The notes under the pieces: model-generated | Told to the model about the DNA's origin: nothing | Databases searched by the model: none | Seen by the model: the letters and a program-made list of their open reading frames with translations, nothing else | Part shown: in pieces, positions 36,471-46,070 of the stretch | Layout of the letters: every line of letters begins with the position of its first letter | Position numbering within the stretch: the first letter of the stretch is position 1 | Source: Bacteroides sp. | GTDB taxonomy: Bacteria; Bacteroidota; Bacteroidia; Bacteroidales; Bacteroidaceae | Length of the DNA stretch: 64,000 nucleotides | Assembly: GCA_021201335.1 (NCBI GenBank) | Contig: JAJQFD010000016.1 | Location: 113,365 to 177,364, forward strand | Direction: 5' to 3' | Translations under genes and position numbers: made by a program

Positions 36471-37492
36471 ATGAAAGCTCCTCTGCTATTTTTAATATCA
36501 CTCATTCTAAGTATCTTCGGCTGCCGACCTAGTAAAGAATCTGAAAAAGTAATTGTAGCCTACGTTACTTCTTGGAAAACAACTTCCCTACCCGACCCAA
36601 CATTTATTACGCATATCAATTATGCATTTGGCCATGTAAACGAAACTTTCAATGGGATTCGTATAGACAATGAAGAAAGGCTACGGAAAATAGTCTCATT
36701 AAAAGAAAAAAAGCCGACTCTAAAAGTGCTCCTTTCTATTGGCGGTTGGGGCAGCGGCAGATTTAGTGAAATGGCAGATGATATTACCAACCGGAAAGCT
36801 TTTGCTGCTGATTGCATGAGAATCATCCGGGAATTCAACTTGGACGGTGTGGATATTGATTGGGAATATCCAACATCCGACATAGCAGGTATTTCTGCAT
36901 CTCCCCGCGATACGAACAATTTTACCCTGTTAATGGCTGAAATCCGTGCGGCAATTGGAAAAAAGCATTTACTAACTCTGGCGACAGCCGCTAATGGAAA
37001 ATACATCCAATATTCAGCTATTAAAAAGTATGTTAACTTTGTGAATATAATGGCTTATGATATCGCAGATCCTCCACAGTTGCATGCCCCTTGTTCCGCT
37101 CGGATATGACAGATACCCTTACTTGCGCGACAGCCATTTCCGCACATATAACTGCAGGAATGCCTGTAGAAAGACTTGTTTTGGGCATTCCTTTTTACGG
37201 ACGTTTCTGTAAAGAACTTCAGGGAAATCATAGTTATGACAAAATCAAAAAACTCTCAGACTATACACGGCAATGGGATCCATTCGCCAGAGCACCGTAC
37301 CTCAGTGATAACTCTGGGAATGTAGTATGCAGTTATGAAGATGAAGAATCTATCAGACATAAGTGCGAGTATATTCATGAAATGGGCCTACTAGGAGCCA
37401 TGTACTGGGAATATGATAATGATGATATGGAAGGTACACTCCGAAAAGCAGTTTATAATGGCATAATAAATGCCCACTCAGACACCCAATGA
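36471..37492 (+). pseudogene. GH18 chitinase-like lipoprotein, disrupted by a one-base deletion
   Basis: Track ORFs 36471..37109 and 37091..37492 are one ~340-aa glycoside hydrolase family 18 protein. A lipoprotein signal (SIFGCRP) precedes the barrel. The catalytic DxxDxDxE motif is intact (LDGVDIDWEYP, ~125-135), with LLSIGGWGSGRFS before it and MAYDIADPP near the break. The second part gives SDMTDTLTCATAI, RLVLGIPFYGRF and YWEYDNDD. At C4 (37087-37090) one more C would restore HAPLFRSDMT. Family activity is cleavage of chitin-type or N-glycan chitobiose linkages. The last codon overlaps the patatin start by ATGA, so translation coupling in an operon was the original design. Confidence 0.85.
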
Positions 37493-38274
37493 TTGAAAAA
37501 TCTTATAATATTGGATTTGTATTAAGCGGTGGCTTTATTAAAGGTTTCGCTCATTTAGGAGTAATGCAGGCATTACTTGAACATGATATCCGTCCGGAAA
37601 TTATTTCAGGTGTTAGTGCAGGTGCATTGGCCGGTGCTTTTTACGCAGATGGAAACGAACCCTATAAAGTACTTGATTATTTTGTGGGACAGAAATTACA
37701 GGACCTTACAAAGTTGGTCATCCCGCGACTAGGTCTTTTCGATCTCTGCGACTTCATTGATTTTCTTAAAACACACCTCAAAAGCCGATATATTGAGAAT
37801 TTAAGGATACCTCTCATCATTACTTGCACTGACTTAGATCACGGAAAAACGGTTTATTTTCGAAAAGGTGAACTAGCTGAGCGAATCGCGGCATCCTGCT
37901 GTATGCCAGTTATGTTTAATCCAATTAATATAGAAGGATGCCATTATATAGATGGTGGTGTATTTATGAATCTCCCGGCATCAGTTATTCGTAAGAAATG
38001 CGAAAAAATTGTGGGAATTAATGTAAGCCCTCTAATGGCCCAAGAATATAAAATGAATATAGTTAATATAGCTGTACGTTCCTATCACTTCATGTTTCGT
38101 GCTAATACCTTTCCCCAGCGAGAACTGTGTGACCTACTAATTGGACCACACAATTTATATGGTTATAGCAATACCGAGATTGAGAAGGCTGAGGAAATAT
38201 TTAAAGATGGATACCAGACCGCAAATGAAATAATTAATAACCGGATACAAGAAAAAGGAAAAATATGGAAATAA
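37489..38274 (+). CDS. Patatin-like phospholipase
   Basis: 261 aa Ser-Asp dyad lipid acyl hydrolase. The oxyanion glycine-rich loop is VLSGGFIKGFAHLGV (~12-26), the nucleophile Ser lies in GVSAG (~45), and the Asp in YIDGGVFMN (~152). There is no signal peptide, so it is probably cytoplasmic or membrane-peripheral. It overlaps the GH18 stop and the following oxidoreductase start, within a four-gene run. The lipid substrate is unknown. Confidence 0.93.
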   Translation: MIEKSYNIGFVLSGGFIKGFAHLGVMQALLEHDIRPEIISGVSAGALAGAFYADGNEPYKVLDYFVGQKLQDLTKLVIPRLGLFDLCDFIDFLKTHLKSRYIENLRIPLIITCTDLDHGKTVYFRKGELAERIAASCCMPVMFNPINIEGCHYIDGGVFMNLPASVIRKKCEKIVGINVSPLMAQEYKMNIVNIAVRSYHFMFRANTFPQRELCDLLIGPHNLYGYSNTEIEKAEEIFKDGYQTANEIINNRIQEKGKIWK

Positions 38275-39320
38275 TAAAAACCGGAATAGCTTCTTATGGA
38301 ATGTCGGGGCAGGTTTTTCATGCCCCTTTTATCTATATTAACCCCCGTTTTGAGCTATCTAAAATAGTAGAACGCAGTAAAAATCTGGCTCAAAAACGCT
38401 ACCCGGAGGTTGAAGTAGTACGTAGTGTGGAAGAATTACTCTGTGATACAGAAATTGAACTTGTTATAATTAATACACCAGATGACACTCATTACGAATA
38501 CACCCGTCTTGCTCTGGAAGCTGGAAAACATGTAATAGTAGAAAAACCTTTTACCACCACTATTGAAAAAGGGAAAGAACTCGTTGCATTGGCTAAAGAA
38601 AAAGATTTAATGCTAAGTGTCTATCAGAACAGACGATGGGATGCAGATTTCCTCACAGTAAGAGATATCATTGAAAAAGGCATTCTGGGACGTTTAGTGG
38701 AATTTGAGTCGACCTTTTCCCGTTACCGCAACTTTATCAAACCCAATACATGGAAGGAAACTGGTGAAGCAGGTGGAGGACTTACCTATAATCTAGGTTC
38801 CCACCTAATAGACCAGGCCATCGAACTTTTCGGAATGCCAGAAGCTATCTATGCCAATATAGCCACTCAAAGAACCGGTGGAATGGTAGATGACTATTTT
38901 TTAATAAATTTTATTCGCCCAAAGCTCCATCCGGAATTGCGCATTACTTTAAAGGCTGGGTATTTAATGAGAATACCAGAAGCTCGTTTCGTATTGCACG
39001 GTACATTAGGATCTTTTACCAAAGAAGGAACAGATCCCCAGGAAGCTGCTCTCATAAATGGAGAAATGCCCGGTTCTTCTGATTGGGTGGTAGAATCACA
39101 AGATAATTGGGGACTTTTACATACTGATATACAAGGTGCAGAATTCTATGATAAATATCCGAGTAAAAGTGGGAATTATGGGTTATTTTATGAAAATATA
39201 TACGAATATTTACGATTGGGAAAGCCTCTTTTAACAAATGCTGAAAACAATTTAAGGGTAATAAATGTTATTGAAGCAGCCTATGAAAGCACTCTGAAAC
39301 AAAAAATCATCAAATTATAA
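38265..39320 (+). CDS. Gfo/Idh/MocA family oxidoreductase (YdgJ/IolW-like)
   Basis: 351 aa NAD(P)-dependent sugar or inositol dehydrogenase. The N-terminal Rossmann fold has GIASYGMSGQVFHAPF, a motif of the YdgJ/IolW subgroup, then IINTPDDTHYEYTRLAL and the conserved GKHVIVEKPFT (catalytic Lys of EKP, ~97). The C-terminal alpha/beta domain has NLGSHLIDQAIELFG with the His-Asp pair. Its start lies inside the end of the patatin gene (10-nt overlap). Substrate not predictable beyond a polyol or sugar. Confidence 0.93.
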   Translation: MEIIKTGIASYGMSGQVFHAPFIYINPRFELSKIVERSKNLAQKRYPEVEVVRSVEELLCDTEIELVIINTPDDTHYEYTRLALEAGKHVIVEKPFTTTIEKGKELVALAKEKDLMLSVYQNRRWDADFLTVRDIIEKGILGRLVEFESTFSRYRNFIKPNTWKETGEAGGGLTYNLGSHLIDQAIELFGMPEAIYANIATQRTGGMVDDYFLINFIRPKLHPELRITLKAGYLMRIPEARFVLHGTLGSFTKEGTDPQEAALINGEMPGSSDWVVESQDNWGLLHTDIQGAEFYDKYPSKSGNYGLFYENIYEYLRLGKPLLTNAENNLRVINVIEAAYESTLKQKIIKL

Positions 39321-39333
39321 TTTTGAGAAAGGA

Positions 39334-41028
39334 ATGAAGAATAATAAAATTATTATTTATCAGGTTTTACCTCGCCTCTTTGGTAATAATAACAACCATT
39401 GTATTCATAATGGAGATATTACTCAAAACGGATGTGGTAAGATGTCAGACTTTACAGTTAAAGCTTTTCAGGAAATCAAAAAACTGGGCACTACCCATAT
39501 TTGGTACACAGGCATTATTGAACACGCCAGCCAAACAGATTATAGCCGGTTCGGTATACGTCCGGATCATCCTGCTGTAGTAAAGGGAAAAGCAGGATCA
39601 CCTTATGCCATTAAAGATTATTTTGATGTAGATCCTGACTTGGCCGAGGAGGTTCCTTCAAGAATGAAAGAATTCGAAAATCTTGTAAACCGAACACACA
39701 AAAATGATCTCAAAGTGATCATTGATTTTGTACCTAATCATGTTTCCCGGGAATATCATTCCGATTCTCAACCGGATGGAACATCAGCCCTTGGTGCTGA
39801 TGATGATACGACACAAGCATTCAGCCCCTACAATAACTTCTATTATATACCCAATACTGAATTATACGCTAAATTTGATATGAAAGCGGGTTCTACCAAA
39901 CCTTATAGGGAATATCCAGCCAAAGCAACCGGTAACGATAAATTCGATGCTCATCCCTGTATCACGGATTGGTACGAAACAGTCAAAGTTAATTACGGAA
40001 TTGACTACATGAACGGAAATACCTGTAAATTCAATCCATATCCAGACACTTGGTATAAAATGCTTGAAATACTACTTTTCTGGGCATCGAAAGGAATTGA
40101 TGGCTATCGTTGTGATATGGTTGAAATGGTGCCTGTAGAATTCTTTGAATGGGCTATTCCACAAGTAAAAAAACAGTATCCGGAAATTCTGTTTATTGCT
40201 GAGATTTATAATCCATCTGTATATAAAGATTATATTTTCAGAGGTAAGTTTGATTACCTATATGATAAAGTCGGGCTATATGATACCTTAAGAAATGTTA
40301 TTTGTGGTGATAGCCCCGCCAAATCAATTACATCGTGCTGGCAAAATCTAGGAGGTATAGAGAAGCACATGGTTAATTTCTTGGAAAATCATGATGAACA
40401 ACGTATTGCGTCTGATTTTTTCGCCGGAAATCCTAAAAAAGCCATTCCCGGACTGATCGTCTCAGCATGCATGAATATTAATCCGATGATGATCTACTTT
40501 GGACAAGAGTTTGGTGAACCAGGTATGGATGATGAAGGATTCAGCGGAAGAGATGGCAGAACAACCATATTTGATTACTGGAGCATCAATACCATTCGTA
40601 AATGGAGAAACAACGATAAATTTGATGGCAAAATGCTCACAGAGAAACAGAAGTGCCTGCAAAGCTTATATCGTCAAGTGCTTAATATTTGTAAAGATGA
40701 AAAAGCAATCTCTCAGGGAGATTTTTTTGACCTTATGTACGTGAATATGAATGGCTGGAGATTTAATGAAGATAAACACTATGCCTTTCTTCGCAAATTT
40801 GATAAAGAACTATTGCTTATAGTTGTGAATTTCGATGAATATCCTGCAAATATTGCAATAAATATTCCCTCTCATGCTTTTGATTATCTTCAGATTCCAC
40901 AATTGGAAACTTATAGCGCAATTGACTTATTGACTGACGAAGAAGAAAAAATAACTTTTCTTCCCTATAAAGCTACGGAAACTATGATAAAAGAACATAG
41001 TGGGAAAATCTTGAAAATAAAATTATAG
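39334..41028 (+). CDS. GH13 alpha-amylase family protein
   Basis: 564 aa with no signal peptide, so cytoplasmic. GH13 motifs: region I VIIDFVPNHVSREYH, nucleophile Asp in DGYRCDMVEMVP, acid/base Glu in LFIAEIYNPS, and the transition-state Asp in FLENHDEQRI. A C-terminal beta domain (YAFLRKFDKELLLIVVNF) is present. The IWYTGIIEHASQTDYS segment suggests a sugar-specific loop. It probably acts on intracellular maltodextrin or glycogen-derived glucan, in line with the convergent glgB. Fourth gene of the run, 13 nt after the oxidoreductase. Confidence 0.93.
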   Translation: MKNNKIIIYQVLPRLFGNNNNHCIHNGDITQNGCGKMSDFTVKAFQEIKKLGTTHIWYTGIIEHASQTDYSRFGIRPDHPAVVKGKAGSPYAIKDYFDVDPDLAEEVPSRMKEFENLVNRTHKNDLKVIIDFVPNHVSREYHSDSQPDGTSALGADDDTTQAFSPYNNFYYIPNTELYAKFDMKAGSTKPYREYPAKATGNDKFDAHPCITDWYETVKVNYGIDYMNGNTCKFNPYPDTWYKMLEILLFWASKGIDGYRCDMVEMVPVEFFEWAIPQVKKQYPEILFIAEIYNPSVYKDYIFRGKFDYLYDKVGLYDTLRNVICGDSPAKSITSCWQNLGGIEKHMVNFLENHDEQRIASDFFAGNPKKAIPGLIVSACMNINPMMIYFGQEFGEPGMDDEGFSGRDGRTTIFDYWSINTIRKWRNNDKFDGKMLTEKQKCLQSLYRQVLNICKDEKAISQGDFFDLMYVNMNGWRFNEDKHYAFLRKFDKELLLIVVNFDEYPANIAINIPSHAFDYLQIPQLETYSAIDLLTDEEEKITFLPYKATETMIKEHSGKILKIKL

Positions 41029-41033
41029 GAAAA

Positions 41034-41077
41034 GATAAAAAATAAGGTTGCATATAACTGCAACCTTATTTTTTATC
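41034..41077. terminator. Bidirectional terminator between the GH13 gene and glgB
   Basis: A 19-bp perfect inverted repeat with a 6-nt loop. The core is AAGGTTGCA/TGCAACCTT with A6 and T6 flanks, suited to terminate both convergent transcripts. Confidence 0.93.
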
Positions 41078-41089
41078 TATTATCAGGAA

Positions 41090-43102
41090 TTATTGGGTTT
41101 TCTTCAATACCATTGCAGTACGGGCAGGTATATATAATTTCAACCATTCTTTATTTTCTCCCTTATATAAAGGATCAAAATTGGTAAAATGTTTAATACT
41201 GTCATCCGTAAATCCATTACCACCATATAAAGGATTGTCAGTATTCAAAATTACTTCATATGTTCCCGGAGCAACTAGGAAACCATAATCAGTGAAAGAT
41301 TTCATCGGATTAAAATTAAAAACAAATACAAGCTCATCACGTTGATAAGCAAGTATCTGATCTATATCATTATGCCAAATCTCTTTTATGGTAGTATCCT
41401 GAAACGATTGAATACTTTTAATAACATCCAGCATATTCCTATCAAAGTCACCCATGTAATGGAATGTCAATTTTTTATTATCAACCAAATTCCATTGCCG
41501 GCGGGCATATTTGTATGACCAGCCATTTCCCTCACGAGGGAAATCAATCCATTCCGGATGTCCAAACTCATTTCCCATGAAGTTTAAATATCCTCCGTTA
41601 ATCGTAGTAGCTGTTAACAAACGAATCATTTTATGGAGAGCAATACCCCTGGTCACCACATAATTCTCATCACCTTTTTGCATGTGCCAATACATATCAG
41701 CATCAATCAATCTGAAAATAATGGTCTTATCACCTACCAGAGCTTGGTCATGACTTTCAGTATATGAAATTGTTTTTTCATCTTTCCGGCGATTAGTTAC
41801 TTCCCAAAACATGTTCGAAGGTTTCCAGTCTTCATCAATTTTTTCTTTGATGAGCTTAATCCAATAGTCAGGTATGTTTAAGGCCATGCGATAATCAAAT
41901 CCATACCCTCCATCTTCAATTTTAGAAGCAAGACCTGGCATTCCTGAAACTTCTTCAGCAATGGTAATTGCATTCGGATTTACTTCATGAATTAATTCAT
42001 TCGCGAGTGTCAGGTAGCAAATCGCATTATCATCCTGATTGCCATTATAATAGTCCTCATATCCACTAAAAGCCTCACCTAGTCCATGGCTATAATACAA
42101 CATGGAAGTGACACCATCAAAACGGAAACCATCAAAATGATATTCCTCAAGCCAAAACTTACAATTTGACAATAAAAAATGAAGAACTTCGTTTTTGCCA
42201 TAATCAAAAAGTAATGAATCCCATGCCGGATGCTCATGACGATCTCCGGCATAAAAATATTGATAAGGATCTCCAGCAAAATTCCCCAGACCTTCAACCT
42301 CATTTTTCACAGCATGCGAATGAACGATATCCATAATTACCGCCAATCCTAATTTATGCGCTTCATCAATTAAAGCTTTCAAATCATCGGGTGTGCCAAA
42401 ACGGGAAGAAGCTGAAAAAAAACTGGAAACATGATAACCAAAGCTACCATAATAAGGATGTTCCTGAATAGCCATAATCTGAAGACAATTATATCCAGAT
42501 CTGGCAATACGAGGAAGTATTTTTTCACGAAACTCATTACAAGTACCCACTTTTTCCTCAATCTGAGCCATTCCAATATGGCACTCATATATTAATAAAG
42601 GATCAGTATTAGGTTTGAAATGAGGTATCTTAAATTGAAAAGGTTTTTCAGAAAGCCATACCTGAGCATTAAAAATTTTTGTTTGTTCATCTTGTATAAC
42701 ACGAGTAGCCCAAGCGGGTATACGTTCACCATGTCCACCTTTCCAATAAATACTTAATTTATAAAGATCCCCATGTGTAATCAAATCTTCTTTCAGTTTA
42801 ATCTCCCAGTTTCCACCTTCCAAGCGTGTCAGCGTATACGCTTCTTCTTCTTTCCAATCATTAAAAGTACCGACCAGATAGATTTTTTCAGCATTTGGAG
42901 CCCATTCACGGAAAACCCATCCAGATTTAGTGCGGTGCATGCCAAAAAATAAATGGCCGGTAGCAAAATCAGAAAGGGTTTGTTTTCCATGATCCGTCAG
43001 CTCATTCTTTTTAGAAAGTGTATGGGTAAATCGACCATTAATAGCCCCTTCAAAAGGCTCTAACCAGGGATCATTTTTTATTAAGTTTAGAGTTTTTTTC
43101 AT
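41090..43102 (-). CDS. glgB: 1,4-alpha-glucan branching enzyme
   Basis: Introduces alpha-1,6 branches into glycogen. 670 aa. An N-terminal CBM48 module (~60-150, WVFREWAPNAEKIYLVGTFNDW) is followed by the GH13 barrel: IMDIVHSHAVKNEVEG, nucleophile Asp in FDGFRFDGVTSMLYY, acid/base Glu in ITIAEEVSGMPG, and YTESHDQALVG. The FMGNEFGHPEWIDFP region and the beta C-terminal domain are intact. The sequence resembles the eukaryote-like GH13_8 group, which occurs in Bacteroidota. Located 12 nt downstream of the YhcH-family gene, likely one transcript. Confidence 0.95.
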   Translation of the reverse strand: MKKTLNLIKNDPWLEPFEGAINGRFTHTLSKKNELTDHGKQTLSDFATGHLFFGMHRTKSGWVFREWAPNAEKIYLVGTFNDWKEEEAYTLTRLEGGNWEIKLKEDLITHGDLYKLSIYWKGGHGERIPAWATRVIQDEQTKIFNAQVWLSEKPFQFKIPHFKPNTDPLLIYECHIGMAQIEEKVGTCNEFREKILPRIARSGYNCLQIMAIQEHPYYGSFGYHVSSFFSASSRFGTPDDLKALIDEAHKLGLAVIMDIVHSHAVKNEVEGLGNFAGDPYQYFYAGDRHEHPAWDSLLFDYGKNEVLHFLLSNCKFWLEEYHFDGFRFDGVTSMLYYSHGLGEAFSGYEDYYNGNQDDNAICYLTLANELIHEVNPNAITIAEEVSGMPGLASKIEDGGYGFDYRMALNIPDYWIKLIKEKIDEDWKPSNMFWEVTNRRKDEKTISYTESHDQALVGDKTIIFRLIDADMYWHMQKGDENYVVTRGIALHKMIRLLTATTINGGYLNFMGNEFGHPEWIDFPREGNGWSYKYARRQWNLVDNKKLTFHYMGDFDRNMLDVIKSIQSFQDTTIKEIWHNDIDQILAYQRDELVFVFNFNPMKSFTDYGFLVAPGTYEVILNTDNPLYGGNGFTDDSIKHFTNFDPLYKGENKEWLKLYIPARTAMVLKKTQ

Positions 43103-43114
43103 ATATGAGATCCA

Positions 43115-43561
43115 TTAAGCTTTCACTTTTACAATAACTTTTTTTACACCTGCTTCAGTAATTGCCGGTGCATGTCCGTCTTGTGGAAAAAAGATTGCAA
43201 ACATACCCGGTTTCACTGTCAAATAATCAGTAGCCAAACCATTAAAGAAAGTAATATCCTTTCCCTCATTATACGGCGCATTGTTAGGCTGGCAGTCTTT
43301 TCCGGGAGTATAGCCCATCATTTCTACCGACGACAGAGGAATTTGAATGTCTATAAACTCATTGTGGGTTTCCAACTTAGCTTCTTCCTTTTTTTTAGGG
43401 GAAGCCTGAGTTACGTTTACAATCAAATCATTTTCTTTCAATACAATTTTACCTATTTCCAAGCGATTTAAATCCGTGGATGTCAGAAATTTTACTACTT
43501 CTGGGAACAATGGGTTTAATGACGCATATTTCTCTAAATTATCAAGCGTGTCTACTACCAT
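43115..43561 (-). CDS. YhcH/YjgK/YiaL family protein
   Basis: 148 aa cupin-like protein. Family features: RLEIGKIVLKENDLIVNV, ETHNEFIDIQIPLSSVEMMG, and the metal-binding-type FAIFFPQDGHAPAI. Relatives (YhcH/NanQ, EbgC) handle anomerisation or isomerisation of free sugars such as sialic acid or galactosides. Here it sits upstream of glgB, not in a sialic acid locus, so a role in sugar handling is inferred. Complete. Confidence 0.92.
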   Translation of the reverse strand: MVVDTLDNLEKYASLNPLFPEVVKFLTSTDLNRLEIGKIVLKENDLIVNVTQASPKKKEEAKLETHNEFIDIQIPLSSVEMMGYTPGKDCQPNNAPYNEGKDITFFNGLATDYLTVKPGMFAIFFPQDGHAPAITEAGVKKVIVKVKA

Positions 43562-43585
43562 AATTATTGTATTTAGTTAGTTAAT

Positions 43586-44269
43586 TTAAGCTTCACTTTC
43601 TGATTCTTCAAATTCATCTATAGTGTAATTCATAAAATCAGCAAAACGTTTCATTTGACGAAATACATCTTCTACACTATTAAGGAAATCCGGATCACTG
43701 AAAAAGTCATCAGGTATATAATAACTACAAGTATACTCCTTACATTTCAAATAATCAATATATTCAAAATCTTTTGGAAAGCCTTTTGGCGGGGTTTTTA
43801 AAAAACGTTCACCAATTACGGGAAAATATTTTTTGAAAGCCGGATCTTCAATAATAGAACGATATTCATCGATATTATCATAAATTGCCTGGCGTATTTC
43901 CTTTAACAACTTGGGTGGAGGACATATACTACCTCCTGCCAGCAAACAATTACCTGGTTCAATATGTATATAATAGCCGCAATGCTGCGATTTTTTTCCT
44001 TTAGCATTAATGTAAGCACCTAAATGAGTTTTATAAGGAGTTTTATCCGGTGAGAAACGCGTATCTCTGTAAATACGATAAGTAGTGTCTTTAACCTCTA
44101 CGGTTCTGATGCTTTCATCAAAAAGCGAAATTGTGGAAATGACAGAAGCAACGAGCTTCTCAAATTCAGAACGAACTTCTTCGTATGTGTGCTTATTTTG
44201 TTGAAACCATTCACGATTGTTATTGACAGAAAGTTCTTTCAAAAAGCGAAAGATAACGGATATATTCAT
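43586..44269 (-). CDS. DUF2461 family protein
   Basis: 227 aa soluble protein. Typical DUF2461 signatures: LSVNNNREWFQQNKHTYEEV at the N-terminus, YRIYRDTRFSPDKTPYKTHLGAYI, and GYYIHIEPGNCLLAGG. No biochemical function is established for the family. A TAGGTTTG -7-like box (complement of 44300-44307) lies about 30 nt upstream. The upstream region also contains the candidate structured RNA. Probably transcribed with the YhcH-family gene and glgB (24- and 12-nt gaps). Confidence 0.92.
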   Translation of the reverse strand: MNISVIFRFLKELSVNNNREWFQQNKHTYEEVRSEFEKLVASVISTISLFDESIRTVEVKDTTYRIYRDTRFSPDKTPYKTHLGAYINAKGKKSQHCGYYIHIEPGNCLLAGGSICPPPKLLKEIRQAIYDNIDEYRSIIEDPAFKKYFPVIGERFLKTPPKGFPKDFEYIDYLKCKEYTCSYYIPDDFFSDPDFLNSVEDVFRQMKRFADFMNYTIDEFEESESEA

Positions 44270-44351
44270 TTTGTTATTCTTTTCTGTTTTTCAGTTTACA
44301 AACCTACAAAAATTATTTGTAACGCACCAGCAAAATAATAAAAACATAAAC

Positions 44352-44452
44352 AAAAAAACACCGGCCCTAACCGACCGATGTTTTTTAAGCTTTCATCAAA
44401 TTGCAGACGCTTCTGCAAAAGACTGACATACCTGTCGCAGGCGGGTTAGTCT
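44352..44452 (-). ncRNA. Candidate small structured RNA ending in an intrinsic terminator
   Basis: Read on the minus strand, three hairpins follow each other. First, GACTAAC...GTCAGTC (44421-44451, one G-U) encloses a CCTG/CAGG helix. Next is a perfect 7-bp TTGCAGA/TCTGCAA hairpin with a 4-nt loop (44401-44418). Last is ACATCGG/CCGGTGT (44358-44381), followed by seven T. The last looks like a Rho-independent terminator, yet no gene ends here on the minus strand. DUF2461 begins further downstream with its own -7 box. This fits a ~100-nt small RNA or a leader attenuator. No clear promoter was found, and the family is not recognised. Confidence 0.4.
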
Positions 44453-44818
44453 ATCCAATTAATCCTATATCTAATACAGTGAAAAACTTATATAATAACA
44501 ACAAAGAAATGATTTTGTTCTCATTTTCTGAAAAAATGATTTAAAAAGTTTCTTATTATTCTATGTTAAATTTATAATCCATAAAATTATACATTGATAT
44601 TCAATTAAGTATATAAATATACTGTTCTTATTTTAACAGACGTTAAAGTCCAAGAAATTAATTTATAATTATCATGTATTCTATTTTGTCACATATTTTT
44701 TAACAACAAAAAGAAAAGACTCTTTTTGGAATCATTTCAGTGAACACTCAAATATATAGTTTTGTTAATATGAAAAGTTTATTTCTACACCTTATTATAA
44801 AAATAAAATTATGCCTAA
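44453..44818. other. Intergenic region before the AI-2E-family gene
   Basis: About 365 nt, strongly AT-rich, with no ORF on either strand and no convincing promoter pair. Nothing further to support. Confidence 0.4.
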
Positions 44819-45829
44819 ATGAGATTCAAATATCAATACAGAAAATATTCCTTGATAGCCATTATATTAATAATCGGGGTTGTTCTTTTTTATGAATCAG
44901 CCCCTTTCCTCGGAGGATTATTGGGTGCTATGACCATTTATACATTATTGCGTGAACAGATGAGATTCCTTACGGAAGAAAAAAAGTTAAGGAAAAGCTT
45001 GGCAGCTACTATATTGTTAATCGAATCATTTCTACTCTTCCTAATACCCCTAAGCTTGGTAGTTATTCTTTTAATTGAAAAAGTAGGAAACCTAAATTTT
45101 AATCCACAATCGCTTATAGATCCTATTGAAAACTTAATAACATTAATTCGGGAAAAAACCGGCTATAATCTTTTTGAAATAGAAAATATATCATCTCTAG
45201 TCAGTTTGATTCCTAAAGTAGGACAGTTTTTGATGAATGGTATTACGAGTTTTCTTATTAATATTTTCGTTTTAATGTTTGTTTTATATTTTATGTTAAT
45301 AAGTAGAGAACAAATGGAAAAGTATATTTATGAAATACTACCATTTAACAAAGAAAATAAAAAGGAAGTTTTACATGAAATCATTATGATTGTAAGATCG
45401 AATGCGATTGGAATTCCTTTATTAGCAGTTATTCAAGGTGGAGTTGCAGTTATAGGATATTACATATTTGATGCTCCAAGTCCAATGTTATTAGGTATTC
45501 TTACTGCTTTCTCAACTATCATACCAGTGATAGGTACCGCAATGGTTTGGTTGCCGGTTGTTATAATTATGGGCTTTTCCGGCAATTGGACAAATGCAAT
45601 AGGGTTATTATTTTATTCGGTATTAATAATTACACAAATAGATAATTTCATACGTTTCATTTTACAAAAAAAGATGGCAGATACTCATCCTCTTGTCACC
45701 ATTTTTGGAGTAGTAATTGGATTATCATTATTTGGCTTTATGGGTGTGATATTTGGTCCTCTCATATTGTCCTTATTTATACTTTGTTTCAATATTTTCA
45801 AGAAAGAATATATTGATCCTTATGAATAA
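44819..45829 (+). CDS. AI-2E family (PerM/YdiK-like) membrane transporter
   Basis: 336 aa. About eight membrane helices: two at the N-terminus (YSLIAIILIIGVVLFYES; AATILLIESFLLFLIPLSLV), a soluble stretch (~95-140), then FLINIFVLMFVLYFMLI, IPLLAVIQGGVAVIGYYIF and the GxxLGxxxF-type end FGVVIGLSLFGFMGVIFGPLI. Members export AI-2 or act as Na+/H+ antiporters; substrate unknown here. Single gene, codon use ordinary. Confidence 0.9.
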   Translation: MRFKYQYRKYSLIAIILIIGVVLFYESAPFLGGLLGAMTIYTLLREQMRFLTEEKKLRKSLAATILLIESFLLFLIPLSLVVILLIEKVGNLNFNPQSLIDPIENLITLIREKTGYNLFEIENISSLVSLIPKVGQFLMNGITSFLINIFVLMFVLYFMLISREQMEKYIYEILPFNKENKKEVLHEIIMIVRSNAIGIPLLAVIQGGVAVIGYYIFDAPSPMLLGILTAFSTIIPVIGTAMVWLPVVIIMGFSGNWTNAIGLLFYSVLIITQIDNFIRFILQKKMADTHPLVTIFGVVIGLSLFGFMGVIFGPLILSLFILCFNIFKKEYIDPYE

Positions 45830-46041
45830 ATCAATCCATTTATAAAATGTCACAAGCATATTATTTACATTGATTTATTTTCAATATAAACGAAAATAAG
45901 TAATAATTAGATGCAAATAGGAATTTATAGAAAAAGGAAAATCAAAGCAAAATTATAAACAATCACATAGTACTTGCTTCAAAAAAAACTGAATGTCTCC
46001 AGAAAAAAGGAAAAGTAGATTACTCTATTTATAAAAAAATG

Positions 46042-46049
46042 TAATTTTG
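46042..46049 (+). promoter_or_regulatory. -7 element for the glycosyltransferase gene
   Basis: TAATTTTG, an exact TAnnTTTG match, overlaps the TTG that the ORF track used as start (46047). This supports the ATG at 46071 as the real start. Confidence 0.55.
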
Positions 46050-46070
46050 CATCGCAAAAGCTCAATCATA

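Noticed and set aside
44358-44381. Plain terminator for DUF2461
   Set aside because: DUF2461 starts downstream on the minus strand, so this hairpin cannot terminate it; listed with the RNA candidate instead.
46047-46070. TTG start of the glycosyltransferase gene
   Set aside because: It overlaps the -7 box; the ATG at 46071 is preferred.
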